A stretch of DNA of 64,000 nt, from the NCBI RefSeq assembly GCF_030463535.1, contig NC_132899.1:19429490-19493489 (forward strand), in the 5' to 3' direction. This DNA is from Salminus brasiliensis. Taxonomy: Eukaryota; Chordata; Actinopteri; Characiformes; Bryconidae. Of the stretch, positions 1 through 21,300 are shown in pieces (within the stretch, counting starts at the first letter, position 1; each line of letters starts with the position of its first letter). Under the pieces are notes generated by a model, which saw only the letters and a program-made list of their open reading frames with translations, ran no database searches and was not told the origin of the DNA. The position numbers and the translations under genes are program-made.

Positions 1-1407
1 AAATCAGGGTTCAATGATAAAATCAGGTGAGCCGGTGATGGAATTCAACAAATCCGTTCCCTGCTTGGGGCGTCCGGGAGAAATCTACGTGCGTGCTTAG
101 GTGCCTGAACCTTTGTGAAACTGTATATTTTCTCCAGGATCACAAGAGAACACAGTCTGGTGATGTTGTAAGGAGGTCCTCACCAGTCCACAGGGTTGTG
201 TGCATGCTGCAGCAAGTAGGGGGACCTCTCTTTCCTCAGGCGATTGGTGTGTTTCGGTGGAGGTAAACTCTCTTGCCCATCACTGCCTGATGCCATACTG
301 AAGCAGGCTGCCTCAGGCGCCCTGCTCAAACAGAAGGAGGCTGATCAAGAGTTTGCATCCGTGTAAAAGCACAGATAACCTCACAGAACATCGCTGATCG
401 GGCTTCTTTCAGATTCTCCACATCTGACTGAGCCAAAACAGAGAGTTACAGTCATTACTTACTGAGGGTTGAAGCTCACCAGAAGGCTGATTTAATTAGC
501 TATAGCCTCCTTCTAATCAATTAGTATGCTAGCAGGGTAGCTAGATAGCTAGCTGTGTGCTATATGCTACAGGTATCAGTGAATCATGCACACCAGCAGA
601 GCTACCGAGCTAACGTTAGATTAGCTAGCTAATCTTGGGCACCAGCTTTGCTCTGCGTCCTTTTCACTTGCTCACTTTCTGTCAGTTTGCTTTTTAGGCA
701 GCATTTTCACACAGACATGTCGCCGGTTTGTCGTGGTGCTTAACGTGATCGCAGGTCTTTTGCTGGACAGCTTGTTTGCTGGACGCTTCGCCTGCACCGT
801 TGAGTTCAGTTTGTTTACATCGGTTAGCAGACTGGGGCAAAGTGACACTTAGCCAACTAGCCCTCACACACAGCACTAAAGACAGCGATTAGTTAGCTAG
901 CACTAGCGTCCCGGCTAGCGGCACAGCGCTGGTACCACGAGAACCACCCTTAGCTCGTCCTCGGACGCGTGTTTAGCTTTTACCTGAAGCTGCGCTGACA
1001 CCTGAAATTCACAAGTCTAGGGTAGCTGTCAAAGTCCTGGGTGGGCGTGAGTTCAGAGCCCCGTCTGTTAAACAAAGTGCGAGTACGACCTCTGTCTTTT
1101 TTCGAGAAAGCTCCACTAAGCAGCCTGGAGGGTCCGAAGCGTCTGGTAGATGAGGGTGACCGTGTCCAGACCAGTCTGAGCATCCTAAACGCAAACCAGT
1201 CCCGCCTGGAGTGCCGACTTTGGCACTGGACTGGACGTGAAGCCGCGTGAAGTTCACACACCGGCCACAAGAGGCCGCCAGAGCTCATGGGTCTGTAATG
1301 CGCCATGGTGCAGATTTCTCTGTACTACAGAGCCCATAAAGGATCAGGGTGGAAAATATTTGGAGTATATTTATTATATTTATTTAATACTATGATTTAA
1401 TAAATAT
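1..1407. other. dhx8 upstream region; possible divergent first exon, otherwise unassigned
   Basis: No recognisable protein-coding exon is seen here. Short frames exist on both strands but match no family I know. The stretch from about 900 to 1300 is richer in CpG than its surroundings. On the minus strand it contains a good splice-donor context (CTTCAG|GTAAAA, last exon base at 984). This could be a non-coding or short-coding first exon of a gene transcribed leftward from a promoter shared with dhx8. The stretch 480-640 is rich in GCTAGC/TTAGCTA words, common in teleost flanking DNA. The assignment is inference only. Confidence 0.3.
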
Positions 1408-1826
1408 ACCCTATGAACAAAAGTATTGGGACGCATACTTATTAATTGTTTCTTTCGAAATCAATGGAGTTTATTTTATCCTGCTTTGGTTGGTCTAACT
1501 GTCTCTACTGTCCATCTAAGGCTTTCCACGAGATGCTGGACTAGGTCTTGGAGGTCAGGATGCTGGATGATCACCACCCCACCTCAGCCCCCTTTCTCCA
1601 AATCTTCCCAAAGGTATTGGACGGTGCACCCACCACCAGTCCAGAGGACACAGTTCCACTGCTCCTCAGCTCAATGCTGGGGGGCGTTGTACCCCTCTAG
1701 CCCACGCCTGGCCAGTAGGTTCATGTTTATCCAGCATTTGCACATCTGTGTCAGCAATTGGTTGCAACTTAAAGTAGTTGAATGCACTCATTAGAAGGGG
1801 TGTCCACAAACATTTGGACATATATT
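1408..1826 (-). mobile_element. MITE-like non-autonomous DNA transposon copy
   Basis: About 420 bp bounded by imperfect inverted termini. The left end reads TATGAACAAAAGTATTGGGA and the right end, reverse-complemented, reads TATGTCCAAATGTTTGTGGA. No transposase can be read. A second copy in the opposite orientation lies at about 19270-19590: the inner blocks around the 'GGAGCAGTGGAACTGTGT' word and the 'GGTGATCATCCA' word are shared in the same order. The termini resemble a very common teleost repeat that I know by sequence but cannot name with certainty. Confidence 0.7.
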
Positions 1827-2138
1827 TCCCTCAGTTTAGAGCGGATGTTTTAGTTCAAATGAGGGGACGGATTGTTAAATTAAGAAAATAACCTTTATTC
1901 CCCTAAATATTCTTTTTCCACCTTGATCATTTAAGGCATCCATAGTTTAATCAATATTCGTGTAAAATTGTAATTATTGTAGCCAATAACTGACCTTCCA
2001 ACGCTCGCTCTTGAGGCTGTTAGGTTGGTCTTGTCCACAGGGGGCGACACGGCTACCGCAGGAGCAGGTCCTGTACCCCGGATGTAAAAGCCTGGGGTCG
2101 GATCGTCCCCTGTCTTCATAACAACAGAGCAGGGAAAC
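1827..2138 (+). promoter_or_regulatory. dhx8 proximal promoter / 5' UTR
   Basis: Sequence between the MITE and the dhx8 start codon. It becomes GC-rich from about 1990, with no clear TATA box. It includes an ETS-type CCGGATGT word at about 2077-2084 and a CTCF-like CCACAGGGGGCGACA at about 2035-2049. The start-codon context (AAACATGG, A at -3 and G at +4) is a strong Kozak match. The transcription start site cannot be placed from sequence alone. Confidence 0.5.
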
Positions 2139-11372
<9,234 letters not shown>

Positions 11373-12300
11373 AATACACTTGCACGATCTTTGTAGACTA
11401 CTTCTGTCCTGGAGCGCCACTGTAGAGGGGCGGATCCACACCCACAAAGTGGAAGCAGGAGGATATCATAGATGGTGGGGATTTCTTCCCTCCTTTTCAC
11501 ATGAACTCATTTGTATCATCCCATTAACGCAATGTTAAAGATTTTGAATCTTTCTCCTTAAATCTTTAGCTATTTATCTATTGTTGGGTACTTAGTTAAA
11601 AAAAAAAACTTACAACTTGTGTTGTAATTTATTGTAAAACGTTTCAAATGAAACTTATTTTGGTTCAGATTGTCTAACATGGTAATTTTTTTGTGTGAAA
11701 GAAATGTCTATAGAGCATTGGTCTCCGTCCTCGGTCTTCAATGGCCCACTGTCCAGCACACTTGGGTGCTAGAATTGCTCCCAGCACAGCTGACCCAACT
11801 AAGCAACTCAATAACAAGTCCTTGCTGAGTTGAAGTAGGTGTGTCAAAGCAGGGGAAGGACAAATGTTCAGGGCCCGTAAGACCAGGGTTTGAGACCACT
11901 GCTGTGCAGTATATCTTACCCTGCAGCTCTTTATACAGTGGACAATAAACGAATCTTCAGCAAGCAGACCATCAATGACTGAAGTGCTGACAGGGAAGGA
12001 GGTCGTGATTGATCCTGTTAGTTCTGTTAGTTCCTTCTTTTTCCTATCTTGAACTGTCCTTATTTAGGATTTACTGTCATTTATGGACCATGACTCAACA
12101 CAGGATCAGCGTGCTGAACCAGACCAGCTTTTTTTTTTTATTATTTTTTTTTTTTTATTGTAATTTTGTTTCATGGCAGGAAATTATTGGGAATTGAAAC
12201 GTGCAGAAGCTTTTTATATTGTTACCCTTCAGTTGTATTTTATCGTCTGGGATCGTTTCCGTGCTGCGTTTAATAAACTTTTCCACTTAAAAGGCTTTTT
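11373..12300 (+). other. dhx8: dhx8 3' UTR with two candidate polyadenylation signals
   Basis: Downstream of the dhx8 TAG there are AATAAA hexamers at 11944-11949 and 12272-12277. The second is followed about 20 bases later by a T/GT-rich stretch near 12297, as expected for a cleavage site, so the longest 3' UTR would be about 0.9 kb. Two related palindromic repeats lie in or just beyond it (11712-11903 and 12335-12445). Confidence 0.5.
11712..11903. repeat. Palindromic teleost interspersed repeat
   Basis: The left end reads like 'GGTCTCCGTCCTCGGTCTTC' and the right end like 'AGACCAGGGTTTGAGACCAC', so the two ends are imperfect inverted copies. Between them are the words CCCAGCACAGCTGACCC and GTGTGTCAAAGCAGGG. 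The layout matches a widespread fish repeat that I know by sequence. A shorter relative is at 12335-12445 (TTTCCAACCCTGCTCC … AACACAGGGTTGAATAG). Confidence 0.6.
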
Positions 12301-12334
12301 GTGTAACCATTATGCTGTTTCATATTCAGCAGTT

Positions 12335-12445
12335 GTTTCCAACCCTGCTCCTTCACATTATCCTACTCTGCTCCCAGCACACCTGATTCCGCTAGTAAAG
12401 AAGGTAGAGCAGGAAACCACTATAATATGCAACACAGGGTTGAAT
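12335..12445. repeat. Second, shorter copy of the palindromic repeat
   Basis: It shares the CCAGCACACCTGATTC word and the inverted ends of the 11712-11903 copy. It lies just past the distal dhx8 polyadenylation signal. Confidence 0.5.
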
Positions 12446-12454
12446 AGGGTCCAC

Positions 12455-12693
12455 TGATCCACAGTGCTATGCAAAAGTATTCACCCCCTTAATTTTATTT
12501 TTGAAAGACTGACCATCAAAATGTGTTTAAAGTGCTGGTTGGTTTCATGTAACAAGAACTGAGAAATGTGTTCGACCTCTGTGTTGTTGAAGCTTTACTT
12601 TCACACTGCTGAAAGATATTGTCCTAGCAGAGGCGCTTGCAGGTGGTCTCTACCTGTCAAGAATTAAAAATGTTCACTTTTGTATTAAAAACG
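12455..12693. repeat. Tc1-type terminal repeat remnant and degraded sequence
   Basis: It begins with AGTGCTATGCAAAAGTATTC followed by ACCCCCTT, which resembles the terminal repeat of a common fish Tc1-like family ('…GAAAGTATTCACCCCCTT…'). The remaining 200 bases up to the next Tc1 relic are not recognisable. Confidence 0.45.
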
Positions 12694-14045
12694 TATTAGG
12701 ACTGGTCAGATTGGTTCGAACACACAGAAAGGCTACAGTAACTTACGATAGATAACCACTCTTAAATTGTGATGAGCAGAAAAGCATCTGCCTTGAAGCG
12801 TATGGGCTACAACAGCGCAAGGCCATGCAGGTTTCTAATTCTGTCAGCCAAAAACAGAAAGCTGAGGCTTCAGTGAGCACAGGCTCACAAACACTGATGA
12901 GTTAAGGACTGGACGAATGTAGCCTGGACTGATGAATCTTGATCTCTTGGCAGCAACAGCATGAATCTGTGCACCCAGCCTGCCTTGTGTCAACAGTCCA
13001 GACTGGTGGAGGTGGTTTAATGATGTTTTTTGTTTTGTTTTTTACTTGGGATAATCCATCATGGCTTCAGTGCTGCAACAAATTATGTGAATACTGATGC
13101 TGATGCTGACCATGTGCATCCTATGTGTATGGTCACTGTTTAGCTTCTAACAGCTGCACAGCAAAGATCTTCTCAAACGTGACCTTGAGTTTGCCATTCT
13201 TTACCCAAAAAAACACCTTTGCGATGGAGTTGAATGGGAGATTTAGAGCATGAAAGCGTGTGACACAATCATGCCAGCATGGACTTTAAATGGGAACTTT
13301 ATAGGATCTTAAAAACACACACTAAGAAATTCATAAGAATGTTCTCAATTCTCCAAAACATCTGAAGATCTTACATTTTCTCTTAATTGTTTTTATAAGA
13401 TCTTTTAAAGACACTTTTCATTGTTTTCTTATGTATTAAGTTTTATTAATGTAACAATGGTCTTTTCAGTTGTATTTCATAGCTTATCATAAACAATGTG
13501 TTTTAACATTTGATTTGTCAAATATTCCATTAAATCAGTGGAGAGCATTGGAGAGCAAAATGTAGAAAAACCTTTTCAGTAAACAAGAGCTTGAGGTGAA
13601 TTTTCTTTTTGTAGACACTGACAGTACTTTAAGAACAGTCTCCACTTTTGATCCAGTTAAATCAGACAATAATTCTGTAATTCGACCACTTAAACAGATC
13701 ATTTTAGAGGCTTACCTACTGAATTCTTACACTGTAAGACAAGTGTGAGGCGAGAAGGTTAAGAAAATAACTATTTAAGAGCAGAATTTTTTGAGAATAC
13801 CAACTGTCCTTAGAATCTTTCTTAAAGATAACAATTCTTACCATTCCTTAAGAAAATTTGTGGAATAAAAAGCAAATCTAAGGAGAATGTCTCTCTAAGA
13901 CACTTTTGTAAATCCAAAGAAGCCCCAGAATCTCAAAAAAAAAAAATTCTAACATAGCGTAGAACTGATGAAGCTGTTCTGAGAGCCAAGGGTGGCACCA
14001 CCCCATATTAGTACAGTGTTCCTAATAAAGTGCTGGGCGGGTATA
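12694..14045 (+). pseudogene. Tc1-like transposase relic, interrupted by a nested insertion
   Basis: Degenerate Tc1/mariner-type transposon. DNA blocks of a common fish Tc1 element are recognisable in order: GGCTACAGTAACTTACGATA, GGGCTACAACAGCG, CTGTCAGCCAAAAACAGAAA, GTAGCCTGGACTGATGAATC (the region of the first catalytic Asp), GGTGGAGGTGGTTTAATG, CTGACCATGTGCATCC, and the 3' end GAGAGCCAAGGGTGGC … CCTAATAAAGTGCTGG. Stops, frameshifts and a large central gap with foreign sequence (about 13270-13935) rule out function. It lies between the convergent dhx8 and etv4 3' ends. Confidence 0.8.
13270..13935. mobile_element. Insertion nested inside the Tc1 relic
   Basis: AT-rich block of about 650 bp that separates the recognisable Tc1 catalytic-region sequence from its 3' terminal part. 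It has many CTTAAG/TAAGAA/TTCTTA words, and its two ends are loosely inverted (CTAAGAAATTCATAAGAATG near the left; TTCTTACCATTCCTTAAGAA near the right). This suggests an AT-rich MITE. Boundaries are approximate and no target duplication was confirmed. Confidence 0.45.
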
Positions 14046-14399
14046 TTATTATGTACAGTACTGCAATCAGTCACCTCAGCAGTGCACTTGGTGGCTAACT
14101 TGGTGGTCTGTGAACTTCAGCCAGTGTGTGAATTTGTTCAGCTTCATCAGAATCTCACCTGATTTACCTGAGTCACTTTAATACAGGATTGATTACATAA
14201 GCTAGGGATTGGACAGTAACTGCCTATCCTGCAGTCTTCCTCAAAGAGGGGTTTGCAACACACTGATTTAAACACACTATTAACCACAGTATTTCCTCTA
14301 TATTTTGCTGGATGCTCCATGCAACATAGTTTATGTGTATGTATGTATAAAACCATAGGCTGGTCTCGCTAAAATCAAAGATGACTTAACGTGAGATGT

Positions 14400-15300
14400 C
14401 TGTAAAGCAAAAAGAGTTTATTTAAACAGCATAAACAGCAGATTTACTATCAGGAATATGTGATTTTGTTAAAAGAAAAAACAACAACAACACTGGGATA
14501 TTACTGATAAACATTGTACTATTTATTTATAGTATTATTATTCAAGTTATTTGGATTATAGTGTTACTGCTTCTCGAGAAATGCCCTCCTCGCACTACAG
14601 GTCCAGCACATTGTTCAAGCTGGGATTCAAATTCTTCCTGGCTGGTTGCTGAAAGAGTAGCCGTGTGACAGTGATATTTACATCATGGAAGGCAATTCTG
14701 TGTTGAGGTGTCTATGTCCAACGAGCCTTCAGGAACTCTGGGAAGATCCTAGTGAGAGTGACGTATTTAGTGACAAATGTTTGCGCTGGTCACACGTTGC
14801 TGAGTAGATACGGGTTCCACGGGACTGATATATTAGAGGACTTATATTTGGCTTGTTTACATACTTGTACGCTAAAGACGTTTGTTCGAAAAGAGCCCTT
14901 TGTTACCCGTTGATCGGCGGTTTCTCCAGCGGGTTGCATAACTAAGTCATAGATAAACATCTCACCTTTGTATCCTGGACACCAGTATCTTTAGCTTGAC
15001 ATTCAATTGGCCAGCATAGTGGGAAAACAGTCTGGTCTCAAGATGTTGTGGCAATAAGATGGGGTCTTTATTTAGCCACTTGTTGAACCACAGTCTCGTG
15101 TTTTTATTGGATACGCCTCTTTCAATTCTGAGAGGAATCAGGAGTCCCTAATGATATTAATTTAAACAAACCAAAAAACAAACAAAGAAACAAAACAAAA
15201 AAAAAAACACCATAGCCTTATATACAAGTGGATGGGGTTGGGCATGTGCAATAGGTGCATGGTAAGGGGGAAGGTGGGGGAAATCTGGGTGTTGGAGGCG
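14400..15300 (-). other. etv4: etv4 3' UTR candidate with polyadenylation signals
   Basis: Sequence after the etv4 stop codon, read on the minus strand. AATAAA hexamers (TTTATT on +) occur at 15103-15108, 15067-15072 and 14417-14422. The last sits just before the Tc1-bearing intergenic stretch and is followed on the minus strand by a T-rich run, so a 3' UTR of about 0.9 kb is plausible. The A-rich stretch 15170-15212 gives a long U-rich run in the RNA. Confidence 0.4.
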
Positions 15301-18300
15301 TTAGTACATGTAGCCTTTGGAGTAGGGCTGTGGGCCCATGTTGGTGGCGGCTGGTTCGGAGGGGTAGGAAACGCCCTCGTCCAGGTGTGACAGCGGCACC
15401 GTGTCCTCTTCGTTCACGTAGCGCTCGAACTCGGCCTTCAGGCTGGGCCGCTGATTGTCGGGGAAAGCCAGGGAGATCAACGCTTCCGGTTCACATACGA
15501 ATTTGTAAACATAGCGCTCGCCTGCCACCTGAACACACAGAGATCAGTGTAATCAGACACAATGAAATCTTAGCAGTAAATGAAAAAGCTGTTGTAGGAT
15601 TAAAAAAAAAATGCAATAATCAAAACTTTTTTTATTTCCTATATTTAACAGAGAGCAGGGCTAGTTTTACAGGCAAATATTTTTTTTTTTAATATAGAAA
15701 ACATACTGTGAAGATAATGATATATAAGTGTAGATTTTCTGTCTTTTTCACAATTTTGGAATCTTTATTTGAGGTCAGTGCACCAGAGGGGGCTATTTGC
15801 AAAAAAGGTGTCTCCTATTAAGTCACTTTATGAAAGTGTTAGTACCTTTTGCATAATTCCTTTCTCGTAGTAGTAGCGCAGGGAGCGGCTCAGTTTGTCA
15901 TAATTCATGGCTGGACGGTTCTTCTGCATCCCCCACAGCCTGGCCACCTACAAGAAGAAAAAAACAGGAGAGACGTGAGAAGAAAGAAAACGGGAAGATG
16001 TGCTTTTATTCAGGAAGCCACTGTAGGGGCTTTACTGTATGTACACACACAAAGCTGTGGCTTATTACATTTCCTAAGGATTATTATTTAGTAAGTATGT
16101 AGAAAACAATGGAATTCATGTCTGAAACCACTGGTGGGCCTGTGGAGCTTGAGGGGTCACTTTTTATATTTTGTGTGTGACAGAAAATGTTGACATCACC
16201 AAAAACCATCACATTATATATCAATAATACATATTAAATCCTGATGACATTTCAGTAAGGTCCACAGGCACTTATGAATGTACTTCAGTGACTGTTCAGC
16301 ACTACAGGGTGTTACCATGTCAAAACACTTTCAAATGTCATTCTGATGAGACTAGGACAACTCCCCCACATGCTTATACAGTACAGTTCCTTTTATGGAC
16401 CCAAAAATGCATTTTCAGCAGCAGAAACCAGAAACCAACACATTTCAGTAACCTACACATCTCTTCTCCAAAAACAGTGCACACTTTGTATCCAGGACCA
16501 ACTGAATGTGACCAAAAGCTGAATGATGTGCAAATGGTACGACGTACCCCACATGTGGGGGCTAATTGTGGCGCAATTAGTGGTTTCTGTGGTGCAATCA
16601 GTTCATACGTGCATATGGCTGCTAACCGAATGGTTGGTGGTTCATGCCCACCCAGGTGCAATGACTGTTGGGCAGTGGTGGCTCAGCGGTTAGTGCACTG
16701 GGCTATTAATGACAGGGCTGAGGGTTTGATACCTGGGCTCGGCAAGCCGCCACTGTTGGTTCTTGAGGAAGGCCCTTAATCCTCCCTGCTCCCCGGGCGT
16801 TGCAGTAATAAAAAAATGTGGACACGTCGGCTCACTGTGTGTGTTTGCTCACTAGTGTGTACGTGTGTGTTCACTGCATGGATGGGTTAAAGGCAGAGGG
16901 CAAATTCCATCAGTGTCCAACACTAATAGTAAACGTGCATGTCTTGTCTTGTGCCAGACTGAGGGGCAAGTTGAAGTCTAGCAAATCTTCCAAAAACATA
17001 AAAAATTTGTGTTCATTAAAATGAAAAGATGAAAAGAATAAAATCAGATCAAATATAAGCACCATCAATTTTTCTTATTATGTTTTTGATTCATTTGTAA
17101 ATGACAAATCTCCAAAGAACTGACTACTTTCAAAATATGTTGGTGATCTGGAGTTTTCTCATCGTTTCCATTGGGAGGCAAAAGTTGTCATACTGTGTTG
17201 TCAAACTAACCCAGTGGTATGGAGGCTGTACATTAGGCCAGCTAGCTCTCACTGTGGGTTATTCGCTTTAATTATGGTTCTAAATGCTGCTATATTTGCC
17301 TCCAATAGAATGATTAAAATGGTCTAACTGGCTAGTGAATTCTCTCATTTATACACATGGACAGTGGTGGCTATTGGTGACAGGGGTGTTGGTCTGATAC
17401 CCAGGCTCAGCAAGCTGTCCTTGAGCAAGGCCCTTCACCCTCACCTGCTCCCCAGGCGCTGCAGCGATGGCTGCATGTGTGCTTACTGTCACTGAGTGTG
17501 TTTGCTCACTAGTGTGTAACACAAATAAAAAATATGGTTGTGTTGTCTTGACTGAGGGGAAATTTTAGGGTACATTGGTCCTTGGAGTGAATTTGCTGAC
17601 GCCATTATATGAAAATATGAGAACATAATTAAAAGCACATTGTTTTTTAAACAGTTCTGACTCCGTAAAAAAATTTTCATATATATTAGTTTGTGATTCT
17701 CTGCATCTGAAATAGAAGCTACAATAAACTAGTACAGGCTTGAATGTCTGAACTGAATAGGAAGATCTTAATTGTTATTTGTCAACAAAGACATCATTTC
17801 AGGCAGAATTCAGGCAGGGCTGTGTACAGTTGTCCCTGCGGTGCTTGTTGTGTTTGATTTGTCAGAGAGCTCCGTGGTGGTCTAATTGCAATAGTCAAAC
17901 CCTGGCAGTAATGAATGATTAATGCTGTACAGTAGAACAGGCCTGATGGAGGCATCTCTGCATGACAGGCTGCTGACTCATGCTATTTAGCCGTCTACTG
18001 CCCACAGACAATGGGAGGTTAACATTCATGCCTCGACCACAGCAGCACGCTTTGACTGGGAGTGGAGGGTTGTAATATTTGGTAATGGAGCCGTTCTCCA
18101 TTTTGTTTCACTCTGCTGTTAAGTGGGGTAAATAATGCATAGCTGCTAATGGATGTCGACTATGTGTGGGTGGGTAGGAACTGGAGAACGGTGCTGATTG
18201 CAGGAAAAGAAAACTTTGACTGTTCTCTTCTTATGCTGAAGAAACAAGCATCTTTCAGGTTCCTGAGTTTAAAACTATTCACAGATGCAACATTACGCAA

Positions 18301-21300
18301 CTGTAATTTGCACACGCATTTCTAAAGTATGCGCATCAAATCAAAGGCAGGCTGATCCAGTGAGCCCTTATGAAATCCTCAAACTATTAACCATCATTTT
18401 CTTACAACAATCTTGAAGCAGTGCATCAAATCCAGTCCTTATCTACCATGGGCTTATGAAACCTGCAGACCCTCACCTCTTCTGGCTCGATCAGTTTGAA
18501 CTCCATGCCACGGCCAGTCCAGGCAATGAAGTGTGCATTGCCGGGATCATCCAGGAGAGCCACCAAGAACTGCCATAGCTGCAGTGAGCCACGCCGCTGA
18601 TAGGGGGCGCCCTCGCGGAACACGCTGCCTCCCTCCTGCTTCACCTCACCTGAGCATAAGAAGAGAAATACTGTAAAATCTAGTGTACACAAGTTTTCAC
18701 TAACCCCTAATGTAGCTGATCAGCCAGGATATGTATTGGGGTCAAAATGTAGTTTTCTTTAGTTTAGCACTGGAGCTACGAGGCTCATCTAACTAAAAAC
18801 CACTGGAGGTCAAGAGTCACCCAGAGCTGTTATATAAGTACATGCACAACATGCCCCTATCCTAACCTGCTCAAACTGCATCCAGGTCTTTGGTAAGGTT
18901 GCACAGACTTATGTGATTTATAGCATCCATATGCCTGCATAACACCCAAGTACACAAAGGGGAGTAGAAATGTAGCACATTTTAACATCCGTTGGCTGAA
19001 ATGAGGTTGAGGTCCTTGAAGTATACTGGCAAGTCTGTGCAACCCTAATGACCAGGATGCAGTTTGAGAGGCTTGGGGCACATATTGTATATACATCAAA
19101 ATAGACTGTTGACTTCTAGTGTTTGTTAGCATCTTAGCTTATTGTAGCTAAAGAGGTAAACATGTCTTGGCTGATCAGCTACATCTTAGGTGGCAACTTG
19201 TGTGAATTTGAATTTGTACAAAACATGCCAATTTTCTCTTAAATCTCCTTGACAAATACTGTATATAGATAAACTACACCCCAGGTGATGGCTTGAAGGG
19301 TATAAAGCCCCCCGGCATTGAGGTGTGGAGCAGTGGAACTGTGTTCTCTGAAATGGTGCTCCATCTAATACTTTTGGGATGAGGGGAGTTGGTGATCATC
19401 CAACATTCTGACCTCACTAACGCTCTTGTCTCTGAATGCAATGCAGCAATGCTCCAAAATCTAGTAGAATTTTTTCCTTGGACATTAGAGACAGTTACTC
19501 CAAAAAAGAAAATACAGGATTTAATACCCTAGATTTTGGAAGAAGCAATGACTGTGCAGGTGTACAGATACTTATGTCTATATAGTGTATACACTAAGCA
19601 ATACGGTATTAAGCTGTACACTCGTATATCTTCTAGGTGGTAGCTGAAGTGGGTGCTTTTTACATTAAAGGCACTATAGAAGCCGAGAAACAGCTTACAC
19701 TTGCAGTCATCATTCACAAAGTGGTGGGCAGATGTCAATGAAGCAGACAGCTTCGGTGTCTAATATCAGTCTTTTCCCACAGTGTATTCACATCAGCCTG
19801 GTATGAACGACTCTATGCTGTACCAAACCAGATCGTGGGAACTTCGGCTGGATAACTGACACCTCAATAGAGTGCTTCCACCAGTTCAGCCAGTTGAAAT
19901 GATCTACAGCTATTCCAGCTATCCCATCAATCACCCCAGCCATGGGAACTAGCAGCTCTGCTTCTTCCACCACGTCACAAGAGGCTGGATCATCGATGTG
20001 CATGAGAAACCATAGCCTCAACCTGCTACAGCTTATATAAAAACATCAACTGGTCATTGTTCAGGACAATATCAGACGACTTTAGACACTGGATGATGTT
20101 ACTGAGGCAGGATTTTGCAATATGGTGCATGTAACACTGTGCTTGATAGTGATCTGATCTCAGACTATGAACTATGAGAGGTTGTGTTTCTCAGGTTGTG
20201 TTTTTCAGTGTGTTTTTTTTTTGGAGTTTGAGAGTTTGAGCTGAACTACGTTAATAGTCGTGCACAGCGACTGATCGAAACTCACCTTCAAATTTCTCAG
20301 GAACAACACGGGAGTCGTTTTCGAACATGTAGCCTAGAAACGGGACAAATTCAGCGTTAGCTCCCTGGCTAGTCTCGAGTCATGTTTTTTGCATCAATTC
20401 AGGCAGAAAGACAAACCAAACAGCACAGTGATGTATTAATGATAGTCTGTTTTAGAAGCATGCCATGACTGTCTGCAAGATAATGACATAATTGTACAAT
20501 TTCATAACTTCTCTACGACTACTGGTGCCTTTTTGGAAATGAGAAAACATGGGGCAATTACAACAATTATCATTAGCATGTAGGACACTAGACTCTCAGT
20601 AAAGGAAGTGACTCCAAGTTTCTGTAATTAATCCCTCATTACGGAGCTGAGCCCAGTCTGCGTTTTGAAATGACCCAAAATGGTGCGACAAACAGAGTGA
20701 GCAAAGAGGTGGGTTATTTTTCTTTGCTCCAGGAAAAATACAGGCCTTTTCCAGTAGTAATATTTACCCTGGAATTCTTCAGGCAGCGGAGAGACGAACG
20801 CTGGTGCCAGTGGAAACACAGGCCCGCTGGCTTGGTTAGCCAATGACCGCATGCTACTGGCCAATCCGAGTGGGCTATGACTGATGGGTGTGAGATGTAG
20901 CCTCCTAAACTCGTCATTTTATCTGTAGCTGAAGTGGACGCTCACTGACTGCTGCTGTTCATGCACCACTGTCGTAATTATAAAAGACTTAAATCCTTGA
21001 GATTTTTGTTGTGATGTCAAATGGTTGCTATCTTTCTGTCCTTAAGTGAGCTCAACAAAGTGAGACATATATCAACTTAACTCAAATACATCATTCAGCT
21101 TTTCCAGCTTCAGCTAGAGCATGGCATCAAGCTTTGCTTTGAATAGCACTGAAGATATTCGCTAGAATACGGCAGACTTAAGTCTTAGTAAGGATTCTTA
21201 TTACATGCTCACACAATGTGCATCTGGCATTTCCCAATGGTGTGAAAGAGAAACATGTATAACTGCAATGAAAGAAGACTACCATTGTGTATGTTAGCAG

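Noticed and set aside
694..876. 60-codon minus-strand open frame
   Set aside because: No start context, splice logic or recognisable domain; typical of chance frames.
16583..16660. Functional tRNA gene
   Set aside because: Anticodon position altered, extra bases between D-arm and anticodon arm, and poor acceptor pairing; treated as a pseudogene.
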